A stretch of DNA of 7,407 nucleotides, from the NCBI GenBank assembly GCA_015904075.1, contig JABMDH010000002.1, positions 1 through 7,407 of the forward strand, written 5' to 3'. The notes under the pieces were generated by a model. The model was not told the origin of the DNA. It did not search any database and saw only the letters and a program-made list of their open reading frames with translations. Source of the stretch: Nitrospira sp. (GTDB taxonomy: Bacteria; Nitrospirota; Nitrospiria; Nitrospirales; Nitrospiraceae). A program made the position numbers and the translations under genes. Position 1 is the first letter of the stretch, and every line of letters starts with the position of its first letter. This document shows, in pieces, positions 1 to 5,415 of this stretch.

Positions 1-1
1 T

Positions 2-874
2 GGCATCGGCGTATCCGAGCTGCTGGATGCGCTCTACCCGCTGCTTCCGGCAGCCGAGGGAACCAATGAGCTGTCGCTGCTGCCCCGCATTGCCGTCGTG
101 GGCCGTCCCAATGTCGGCAAATCCACGATGATCAATGCCCTGCTAGGAGAGGAGCGGGTGGTTGTCAGCGACATTCCCGGCACAACACGCGATCCCATCG
201 ACTCGCTTGTGACGCATGCGGGGAAGAGGTACGTATTCACCGATACCGCCGGCATCAGACGGCGGGGGAAAATCGATCGCGGGATTGAAGGCTGGAGCGT
301 CATGCGCTCGCTCCGCGCCATCGGCCGCTCCGATGTGGCCGTGCTCGTGCTGGATGGAGAAGAAGGCGTAACCGAACAAGATACGAAAATCGCGGGAGCC
401 ATCCTCAAGCAAGGACGCGCCTGTATTCTTTGGATCAACAAATGGGACCTTCGTGTGGGTGATGCCGAGGCCAGGAAGACCTACGAACTTGAGCTCCACC
501 GCCGCTTTCCCTTCCTGACTTGGGCTCCGGTACTGTATGGCTCGGCGCTCAAACCGGAGTCCGCCCGTACGGTATTCGCCCAAATAGACGATGTGTATGC
601 GATGTTTACCAAGCGAATCTCCACAGGAACCTTGAATGCCTGGCTGCAAAATATCCTGTTGGTCCATCCATTGCCGGTCCGCAAAGGCAAACCGGCGAAA
701 GTGACGAAATCCGCGTTTGTCACACAGGTTACGACAAAGCCACCGGCCTTCGCGTTATTCGTAGGCCATCCAGAAAACATCACCCCGTCGTATCTGCGAT
801 ACCTCGAGAACCAGCTGCGTGAGTCCTACGGGTTTACCGGAACCCCGCTACGCCTCCTCGTCAGAAAAAAATGA
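2..874 (+). CDS. der: GTPase Der (EngA), 3' portion; 5' end lies before the window
   Basis: Der is an essential GTPase with two tandem G domains that binds the 50S ribosomal subunit and acts in its maturation. The 290 codons here begin in the tail of the first G domain and cover the complete second G domain. Visible motifs, counted from the first codon, are the P-loop GRPNVGKST at 34-42, the G2 threonines in PGTTRD at 59-64, DTAG at 81-84, NKWD at 146-149 and a GSAL G5-type motif. The C-terminal ~80 residues form the KH-like RNA-binding domain, ending in the family signature YLENQLRESYGF followed by GTPLRLLVRKK. The length and end match the family, so the 3' end is intact. A GTG at 98 encodes a valine inside the P-loop strand and is not the start. 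No strong terminator follows; the only structure is a 5-bp ACCGG/CCGGT hairpin at 874-886. Confidence 0.97.
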   Translation, partial: GIGVSELLDALYPLLPAAEGTNELSLLPRIAVVGRPNVGKSTMINALLGEERVVVSDIPGTTRDPIDSLVTHAGKRYVFTDTAGIRRRGKIDRGIEGWSVMRSLRAIGRSDVAVLVLDGEEGVTEQDTKIAGAILKQGRACILWINKWDLRVGDAEARKTYELELHRRFPFLTWAPVLYGSALKPESARTVFAQIDDVYAMFTKRISTGTLNAWLQNILLVHPLPVRKGKPAKVTKSAFVTQVTTKPPAFALFVGHPENITPSYLRYLENQLRESYGFTGTPLRLLVRKK

Positions 875-960
875 CCGGCCTCCGGTGTGCCTCCGGCTCA
901 ATCCCCTAACCCGCATTTTTCATGACGGTTCGTTGCGAAATCGCATGGAATCGACTTGTT

Positions 961-1047
961 CGTGAAGCGTATTTCGTATCTCGCAGACAACGATGTCGGA
1001 TACAGAAACGCTCTTTCCTTCCTGCGTTTCACGCTTCACGAGATACG
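961..1047. repeat. Modular inverted repeat (CGTGAAGCGT and CGTATCTCG modules)
   Basis: Two modules each occur once in each orientation. CGTGAAGCGT at 961-970 has a perfect 10-bp reverse complement, ACGCTTCACG, at 1031-1040. CGTATCTCG at 975-983 has a perfect 9-bp reverse complement, CGAGATACG, at 1039-1047. The module order is not mirrored: the right-hand copy has the two modules fused and swapped relative to a simple hairpin, so only one pair could form a stem at a time, across a loop of about 60 bases. This arrangement looks like a shuffled intergenic repeat rather than a terminator. I have a vague memory of similar CGTATCTCGTGAAGCGTGAA strings in Nitrospira intergenic DNA, which I cannot verify here. 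Confidence 0.55.
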
Positions 1048-1141
1048 AGCGACAAAGATCGCTGCAACGGATCGGCAATCGCAGCAGAAGCGCTCATGGA
1101 TAATGCGGGTTACGCCCCGGCAGTACAAAGCCGATTTCAAG

Positions 1142-1170
1142 TTGACGGCCTCGCAGGCTCATGTTATTCG
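1142..1170 (+). promoter_or_regulatory. Candidate sigma-70-like promoter for the exported-protein/sigma-factor run
   Basis: TTGACG at 1142-1147 differs from the -35 consensus at one base. After a 17-base spacer comes TATTCG at 1165-1170, preceded by TG one base upstream (an extended -10). The -10 is weak, with only three or four consensus bases. The predicted transcript would have a leader of roughly 100 bases before the ATG at 1279. This is a pattern match only. Confidence 0.3.
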
Positions 1171-1278
1171 CATAGGAGATGCAGGTGTCTTGTGAAGATA
1201 CCCGCAATTTTCCGAATGGGACACGCAATCCAAAGTCCCTGCGATGCCACAAGAGTTCAATCAGAGGTCTTGGCCCCG

Positions 1279-2358
1279 ATGACACGACTATCGACTGCTC
1301 GGCGATTCTTTCACGCTCTTGCTTTGGCCGGTTTCGTCTGTTCGGCTACGCAGGGCTTTGCCGATGACGAACTTCGATCTCCCGACAACGCCACTCCGGC
1401 TCAATCTGATACGAGAGCCGACTCGGTCCCAGTCGAAGCAACTCCCGCTCAATCCGAGACACGCGCCGATTCCATCCCGGTGAAGCCGCCTCCCAGTCGA
1501 GCCGAGACCGTCACTGATCCAGTCCGAAAGGAAGCGAATCCATCTATTACCCTGAAAGCCTCCGTGTGGCGGACTAAACCCGGGATCGTCTTCTTGAAAA
1601 CGCCGATCGGATTGTTAACGCTCAGCTCAAAGACGACACTCAAAGATTTCCTGGCTTCTCAAGATGTCTTCTTCTGGATCCATGATACGCATCTCGCTAT
1701 TGAGATCAGAAAGAGAAGCAATGATTCCCTCGTCCATCGTTATCTCAGCGGACCGTTCAAGCGGAGCGGAGACGGCGAGAATAAATTGCTGCGGTGGACT
1801 CCGGAAGGAGAACGCTCCTTTGACTTCGGGGCCCATGAACGCTCGCTCGCCGGGCTTCGTGAAGGCAGTCCGATCACAGTCGAAGTCACCGACAACGGCA
1901 CCGTCATCGGCGTCCATGACTTGCAGTTCGATCTCCAGATCGGACAGATTGCTTCGGGAGGATCCGATGCACAGGTATTACTGACCGGCACAGTCTCCAA
2001 GCTGAAATCGAACTTCATCTTCTTCAGAACCCCCGTCGGCGTAGTGAACGTCAACGCCAAGATCGGCATCAAGAATGCAAAGGTGGGGCAGACCTTGACC
2101 CTCCGCATTCATCGTCGGAACGTAGTGGCGGACCTTGTTACTCCCAATACGGCATCTTCGACGCGCCGCTTTGTGACCGGCCCGCTCGAATTCGCCTCGC
2201 CGGATCGTGCCGGTGTCAAACTCTGGACTCCCGAGGGCGAGCAGATCTATCCGACGGATCGAGGGAAACCCACCCTGGCCGGCCTCAAAGAAGGCAGCCC
2301 GATCACCGTTGAACTTGACGGGCACGGCGAGGTCGTTGAATTCCATCGGCTCAACTAG
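1279..2358 (+). CDS. Exported protein with two tandem copies of a ~127-residue beta-rich unit; family unknown
   Basis: This is a 359-residue protein of unknown function. The ATG at 1279 was chosen because it places a clear Sec signal peptide at the N-terminus: basic residues TARR, then the hydrophobic core FFHALALAGFV, with probable cleavage after the Ala of TQGFA near residue 28. AGAGGT lies 10 bases upstream. Residues 38-69 are two near-identical 16-residue repeats, probably a flexible linker. The rest is an internal duplication at 90-216 and 233-359, aligned at a constant offset of 143 residues: KTPIG/RTPVG, RYLSGP/RFVTGP, WTPEGE/WTPEGE, LAGLREGSPITVE/LAGLKEGSPITVE. The alternation of short hydrophobic strands with glycines resembles small OB-like or DUF5666-type beta-barrel modules, but I cannot assign a family. 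No lipobox precedes Cys21. The stop lies 60 bases before the preferred sigma-factor start, so co-transcription is plausible. The likely location is the periplasm. Confidence 0.8.
   Translation: MTRLSTARRFFHALALAGFVCSATQGFADDELRSPDNATPAQSDTRADSVPVEATPAQSETRADSIPVKPPPSRAETVTDPVRKEANPSITLKASVWRTKPGIVFLKTPIGLLTLSSKTTLKDFLASQDVFFWIHDTHLAIEIRKRSNDSLVHRYLSGPFKRSGDGENKLLRWTPEGERSFDFGAHERSLAGLREGSPITVEVTDNGTVIGVHDLQFDLQIGQIASGGSDAQVLLTGTVSKLKSNFIFFRTPVGVVNVNAKIGIKNAKVGQTLTLRIHRRNVVADLVTPNTASSTRRFVTGPLEFASPDRAGVKLWTPEGEQIYPTDRGKPTLAGLKEGSPITVELDGHGEVVEFHRLN
1390..1485 (+). repeat. Two tandem 48-bp in-frame repeats encoding a 16-residue linker unit
   Basis: The units at 1390-1437 and 1438-1485 encode ATPAQSDTRADSVPVE and ATPAQSETRADSIPVK, 13 of 16 residues identical. 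The DNA copies differ mostly at third codon positions, so the duplication is not recent. The following 16 residues (PPPSRAETVTDPVRKE) could be a degenerate third unit, with only about 4 matches. The Pro/Ala/Thr/Ser-rich composition right after the signal peptide suggests a flexible spacer. Confidence 0.8.
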
Positions 2359-2368
2359 CAGGCTGTTG
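2355..2368 (+). repeat. Solo copy of the CTAGCAGGNTGYKG motif
   Basis: CTAGCAGGCTGTTG spans the TAG stop of the duplicated exported protein and ends on the first base of the possible GTG start of the sigma gene. It matches the left end of the hairpin element at 6364-6377 (CTAGCAGGATGCTG) at 12 of 14 bases. It may be a remnant end of such an element or a coincidence; the hairpin body is not present here. Confidence 0.4.
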
Positions 2369-2418
2369 TGCCTCTGCTACCACGCGCCTCAGACGGCCGG
2401 TTATCCGTATCGCCGAAT

Positions 2419-2982
2419 ATGCGGGACCGCTTCGACGCACTCTACAAGGATCACGTTGATCTGATGTATCGCTACGCGAACAGGCTGTGCGGCGAAGCCG
2501 AAGCGGCGAAGGACTTGGTGCAGGAAACATTTTTGAATGCCTACCGTGGATTCAACCGCTTCCGCGGCGACGCACAGGTCTCCACCTGGCTCTATGCCAT
2601 CGCTTCGCGGGCCTGCCTGCGTATGCGGCGAAAACGCAAGGGGGCGCCGGAACGAGAGCTGTCACTGGAAGAATTCATTCCCTCTTCCGAGGGCGAGTTC
2701 CACCTGCAGATCCCCGTCGAAGGGCTCAGTCCGGAAGAGGCCCTCCAGAACAAGGAGCTGCGGCAAGCCCTCAATGCCGCGATCGACAAACTGCCCAAGA
2801 AATACAAGATGGTGCTCGTGCTGCGCGACATGGAAGGTTTGAGCGCTAAGGAAGCGGGAACCGTTATGGGTTTGAGCGAGCGCGCACTGAAATCACGGCT
2901 CCATCGCGCACGTCTCTTTGTCCGCCGCGAACTCAGCGCGCGAGGCCTTGCGGAAGGAACGCACGAGCCGGATCACGAGTAA
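2419..2982 (+). CDS. ECF-type RNA polymerase sigma factor (sigma-70 family)
   Basis: This is an extracytoplasmic-function sigma factor of 187 residues with only regions 2 and 4, the usual ECF length. Region 2 spans about residues 5-72: DALYKDHVDLMYRYA, DLVQETFLNAY (core-binding helix, 32-42) and the -10-recognition stretch STWLYAIASRACLR. Region 4 spans about 113-171: LPKKYKMVLVLRDMEGLS, then the helix-turn-helix SAKEAGTVMGLSERALKSRL ending in HRAR. The acidic linker between them is about 40 residues. The ATG at 2419 fits the family N-terminus but has no visible ribosome-binding site. An in-frame GTG at 2368 has a weak AGCAGG five bases upstream and would add 17 unconserved-looking residues, so the start is uncertain. 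The anti-sigma gene follows after 26 bases, the standard arrangement for an ECF sigma held inactive by its partner. Its regulon cannot be told from this sequence. Confidence 0.95.
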   Translation: MRDRFDALYKDHVDLMYRYANRLCGEAEAAKDLVQETFLNAYRGFNRFRGDAQVSTWLYAIASRACLRMRRKRKGAPERELSLEEFIPSSEGEFHLQIPVEGLSPEEALQNKELRQALNAAIDKLPKKYKMVLVLRDMEGLSAKEAGTVMGLSERALKSRLHRARLFVRRELSARGLAEGTHEPDHE

Positions 2983-3008
2983 CTGACGTAGCGCAGGGAG
3001 AAACCGCG

Positions 3009-3308
3009 ATGGTAAAACGTGCCGCCCCGAAACCACGAAGACGTCCTGCAGCCACACCCCATCGGCATGAAGCCGGACGATGTCTCGGTATTCTTCGTGA
3101 ATTGTCGGATTTTATCGACGATGAGCTGCCGAATGACATTTGTCTGCAAATCCGTCGGCATCTAGGCGACTGCCCTCACTGCGAAGAGTTCGTGGCCTCT
3201 CTTCGCCAGACCGTGTCGCTCTGCCGCGGGAATCCCGCTCCGGCCCTGTCGGCGAACGAGCGGGCCCTGATGCGCGAGAAGATTTTGAACGCCGCCCGGT
3301 CCCGGTGA
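3009..3308 (+). CDS. Soluble zinc-binding anti-sigma factor (ZAS / zf-HC2 family)
   Basis: This 99-residue protein has the zf-HC2 anti-sigma fold signature: Cys25, then ELSDFIDDELP, then His51-X3-Cys55-X2-Cys58 (HLGDCPHC). These four residues are the expected zinc ligands. Members of this family bind the paired ECF sigma factor and block its access to core polymerase; some, such as RsrA and ChrR, release it on thiol oxidation or singlet-oxygen stress. Cys45 and Cys72 are extra cysteines that might take part in redox switching, which is inference. No transmembrane segment is present, so the protein is cytoplasmic and must sense an intracellular signal or a second partner. The N-terminal ~20 residues are basic and Pro/Ala-rich. 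The start is well supported: AGGGAG at 2995-3000 lies eight bases before the ATG. It is almost certainly co-transcribed with the sigma gene. Confidence 0.92.
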   Translation: MVKRAAPKPRRRPAATPHRHEAGRCLGILRELSDFIDDELPNDICLQIRRHLGDCPHCEEFVASLRQTVSLCRGNPAPALSANERALMREKILNAARSR

Positions 3309-3392
3309 TCAATCTCTGTCAAACCCGCCGGCCTCCATGCTAAATTGACCAACTGATCTGGAGTGAAACCTTTTTCAATGCAGGCGTTCATC

Positions 3393-5120
3393 ATGACTCG
3401 ATGCAGACCACTCACAGCGGCATTCATTCTTGGGGGGCTGTTCACGATTTTCGACGCCAACTCGGCAATGCTTGCCTCGGCAGCAGCTTCACGCACGCCA
3501 CACGCACATGCGACGGCCAAGAGCCCGGCCACCGAGGCTGCTCGCCGATACGCCGATGCCATCTCAAAGGGCGACCGTCTGACTTTCGGGCAGTTGGACT
3601 TCGCCTGCCAATATCGGCTTGTGACAGCGTTGCCGCCTGGTCGTGAGACTGCTCCCGAAGCACGCGACGCATCCTATGAGACTTGCTGGAAAGAAATGAC
3701 CGCCGGCCACACACCGGCCCTGAAACGGACGGACGTCGGCATGGATGTCCTCTGGCCCAGCGCAGGCCCGCTGGTATTCTACGGGGACGAGCTGTCGAAT
3801 ACTCCGGCCTCGGCATTCGTCATGGATGCGATCGGGACGTCACCGCCAGGGAGCGGCCTGCAGTTGACCGTCACGAACAGCCGTCGAATCCCCGACGGGT
3901 CATTTCGGCTCGAGCCGAACGGCAAGGTCATCGGCGTCCCAACCACGTTGGTCGCGATTACGGTGACATACCAGGACCCGTTAACTGCACCGGTTACCTA
4001 TGCGCCCGGCACCGTGCAATGGACGAGTACGGTCAAACGCCCCCGGCGCGCAATCAAATCCGTCGTCACCCAATGGGTCGTGTTCACCGGGCTCAAACGA
4101 CACGGGTTCCCGAACGATATCGCGGTGTTTCAGCAGCCGGTGGACACCACCCCGGAAGCGCCGGGCATGGTGGCCGAGCAGATTCCATTCACGACAGAAA
4201 TCAGCCGGGCCCTGCCTGAATCGCTGGTCTGGTGGGGACCGAACGATCAACCAGGCACATTCACGGCCGCCGCAGCACGGGCCGCAAGCTTCCCCGATCT
4301 GCGCGATCGGATCGCACTGCTCAACCGTATCTTGATCATCGATCCGGACCAGGTTGACGCCCTGCAGGTCCTCACCAAACACCTGTACGCCGTGCTGCTC
4401 AGGGATGCCGCCAAGGGGCACAGCCTGACCGTGAAAGACCCGGCGCTCTCGCTCACCGTCAACGAATTCTACTGGAACATCTATGCAGGAGCAGCCCGTC
4501 TGGACCTCTCTAACGCAATGGAGATGGGCGGCCTGCCCCAGCCGACACCTGCGGATTTTCTCTACCGGATGGTACCGGCCCTAGAGACCCTCGCCAAGAT
4601 CCGTCCCGAACAGATGGACAACCGCTTCCGTCTCGGCATGGCTTACCGATGGAACAACGACCAGCTCCCGATGATCGAAACCTTTGAAGCCCTGGTCCGC
4701 GACATTCCTGACAACCGGAAAACACCCAAGGCCGAAGCCCTCCTCCAACTAGCCTGGTCCCGCATCAACAAAGTTGCCTGGAACCGGATTTTGCACGATC
4801 CGGACAGCCTCCAGGCCTATGCCGATGCCGAAAAGGCATCGGGCCTGGCCGAGCTGCCGATCGACAAATTTCTCGCGGAATACACCATGGCCTACAGCAT
4901 GATTTTCATGCCGGATTACGGAGACAAGGCGAAGATGCTGCGGCATCTGACCGACGCAAAACGCTGGTTCGACGAAGTGCCGGGAAAAGACGACGCGATC
5001 TGGCGCTACTTTCTTCACAGTGAACTGCTGAAAGCGGTGCTCGATGCCGATCCGACCTTCCAACCGATCTTGGCTTCCACAGAGAAGAGGAACGGATACG
5101 ACGAGCTACCCAAGAATTGA
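3393..5120 (+). CDS. Large exported protein of unknown family with a helical, possibly TPR-like C-terminal half
   Basis: I do not recognise this 575-residue protein. Starting at the ATG at 3393 (CAGG eight bases upstream) gives a compact signal peptide: MTRCR, hydrophobic LTAAFILGGLFTIF, and cleavage in the Ala/Ser-rich stretch near residue 30-33. An ATG at 3378 and a GTG at 3363 are in frame and would extend it by 5 or 10 residues. The mature protein has only two cysteines, Cys72 and Cys98 in the N-terminal domain, which could form one disulfide in the periplasm. Residues ~120-260 are rich in Val, Thr and Pro and look like beta structure (LVAITVTYQDP, VQWTSTV, KSVVTQWVVFTG). From ~300 on it is helical, with TPR-like segments such as LLNRILIIDPDQVDALQVL. 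It begins 84 bases after the anti-sigma gene on the same strand, so it may belong to the same unit or to the sigma regulon. This is positional inference only. Confidence 0.8.
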   Translation: MTRCRPLTAAFILGGLFTIFDANSAMLASAAASRTPHAHATAKSPATEAARRYADAISKGDRLTFGQLDFACQYRLVTALPPGRETAPEARDASYETCWKEMTAGHTPALKRTDVGMDVLWPSAGPLVFYGDELSNTPASAFVMDAIGTSPPGSGLQLTVTNSRRIPDGSFRLEPNGKVIGVPTTLVAITVTYQDPLTAPVTYAPGTVQWTSTVKRPRRAIKSVVTQWVVFTGLKRHGFPNDIAVFQQPVDTTPEAPGMVAEQIPFTTEISRALPESLVWWGPNDQPGTFTAAAARAASFPDLRDRIALLNRILIIDPDQVDALQVLTKHLYAVLLRDAAKGHSLTVKDPALSLTVNEFYWNIYAGAARLDLSNAMEMGGLPQPTPADFLYRMVPALETLAKIRPEQMDNRFRLGMAYRWNNDQLPMIETFEALVRDIPDNRKTPKAEALLQLAWSRINKVAWNRILHDPDSLQAYADAEKASGLAELPIDKFLAEYTMAYSMIFMPDYGDKAKMLRHLTDAKRWFDEVPGKDDAIWRYFLHSELLKAVLDADPTFQPILASTEKRNGYDELPKN

Positions 5121-5135
5121 TCGGTCTCTTTCGAT

Positions 5136-5357
5136 ATGTTCGTCCTGAGCGCAAGCGGAAGGAATCTGAACTTTCCGCCAATTGAACAGGCTGACGCAGA
5201 CGGTTTGCTGGCAGTCGGAGGAGACCTCCGCCCTGAACGGCTCCTTGAAGCCTATCGCCACGGCATCTTTCCCTGGTACAACGAGGACCAGCCGATCTTA
5301 TGGTGGTCACCGGATCCACGGGCTGTGCTCATAGACGGGAAAGTTCAACGATACTGA
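5136..5357 (+). pseudogene. aat: Truncated leucyl/phenylalanyl-tRNA-protein transferase (N-terminal third only)
   Basis: Aat adds Leu or Phe from aminoacyl-tRNA to proteins with N-terminal Lys or Arg, making them N-degron substrates for ClpS/ClpAP. The 73 codons match the N-terminal part of the family unmistakably: GLLAVGGDL at 23-31, GIFPWY at 43-48 and [12 protein letters not shown] at 54-65. The family is usually about 200-240 residues. Here the frame stops just after that motif (DGKVQRY, stop at 5355-5357), and the 57 bases before the convergent epimerase gene contain no sign of the missing GNAT-like catalytic domain in any frame. The fragment therefore looks like the remains of a gene cut by a deletion or rearrangement. 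It starts 15 bases after the preceding gene, with no clear ribosome-binding site. A stable N-domain-only protein is possible, but transferase activity is not expected. Confidence 0.85.
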
Positions 5358-5367
5358 TCCGGTGAAC

Positions 5368-5415
5368 CAATGGGACCCCATTGCCCGCTCCCCTCACATC
5401 GTCAGCGGAGCGGGC
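5368..5415. terminator. Two hairpins between convergent genes, possible bidirectional terminator
   Basis: CAATGGG at 5368-5374 pairs with CCCATTG at 5377-5383 (7 bp, very tight loop). GCCCGCTCC at 5383-5391 pairs perfectly with GGAGCGGGC at 5407-5415 (9 bp, GC-rich, 15-base loop). The second stem touches the last base of the epimerase stop codon on the minus strand. Position between converging genes fits a terminator for both, but no T-run follows on either strand, so intrinsic termination is not certain. Confidence 0.5.

Larger units (their letters stand above)
875..1278. other. Gene-free stretch between der and the duplicated exported protein
   Basis: This stretch of about 400 bases holds no gene I can support. 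One reading frame stays open from 922 into the downstream gene, but its translation reads as low-quality sequence: many Arg, Ser and Cys, no domain pattern, and a signal peptide beginning only at residue 120. I therefore treat it as non-coding. It contains the short repeat CCTCCGG twice just after der, the modular inverted repeat at 961-1047, and a promoter-like pair at 1142-1170. The minus strand shows only short frames without recognisable protein content. Confidence 0.6.

Noticed and set aside
143..667. Long open frame on the minus strand across der
   Set aside because: It lies entirely opposite the Der G domain, which is unmistakable on the plus strand, and its translation shows no conserved motif.
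961..1047. CRISPR-like array
   Set aside because: Repeats are only 9-10 bp, inverted rather than direct, and not evenly spaced, and no cas genes are nearby.
922..1278. A 119-codon in-frame extension upstream of the duplicated exported protein
   Set aside because: It contains no recognisable domain, has a Cys/Arg/Ser-rich content, runs through inverted repeats, and would bury the signal peptide at residue 120. The start at 1279 is far more credible.
3316..3346. Promoter-like CTGTCA with TAAATT upstream of the large exported protein
   Set aside because: The -35 matches only about four of six bases and the spacing is 19, so it is not distinguishable from background.
3981..4421. 146-codon minus-strand frame opposite the large exported protein
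   Set aside because: It has no ribosome-binding site or motif and is best explained as a shadow of the GC-rich gene on the plus strand.
5358..5414. Possible frameshifted continuation of aat
   Set aside because: None of the three forward frames shows the expected family sequence after [10 protein letters not shown], and only 57 bases remain before the epimerase stop, too few for the catalytic domain.
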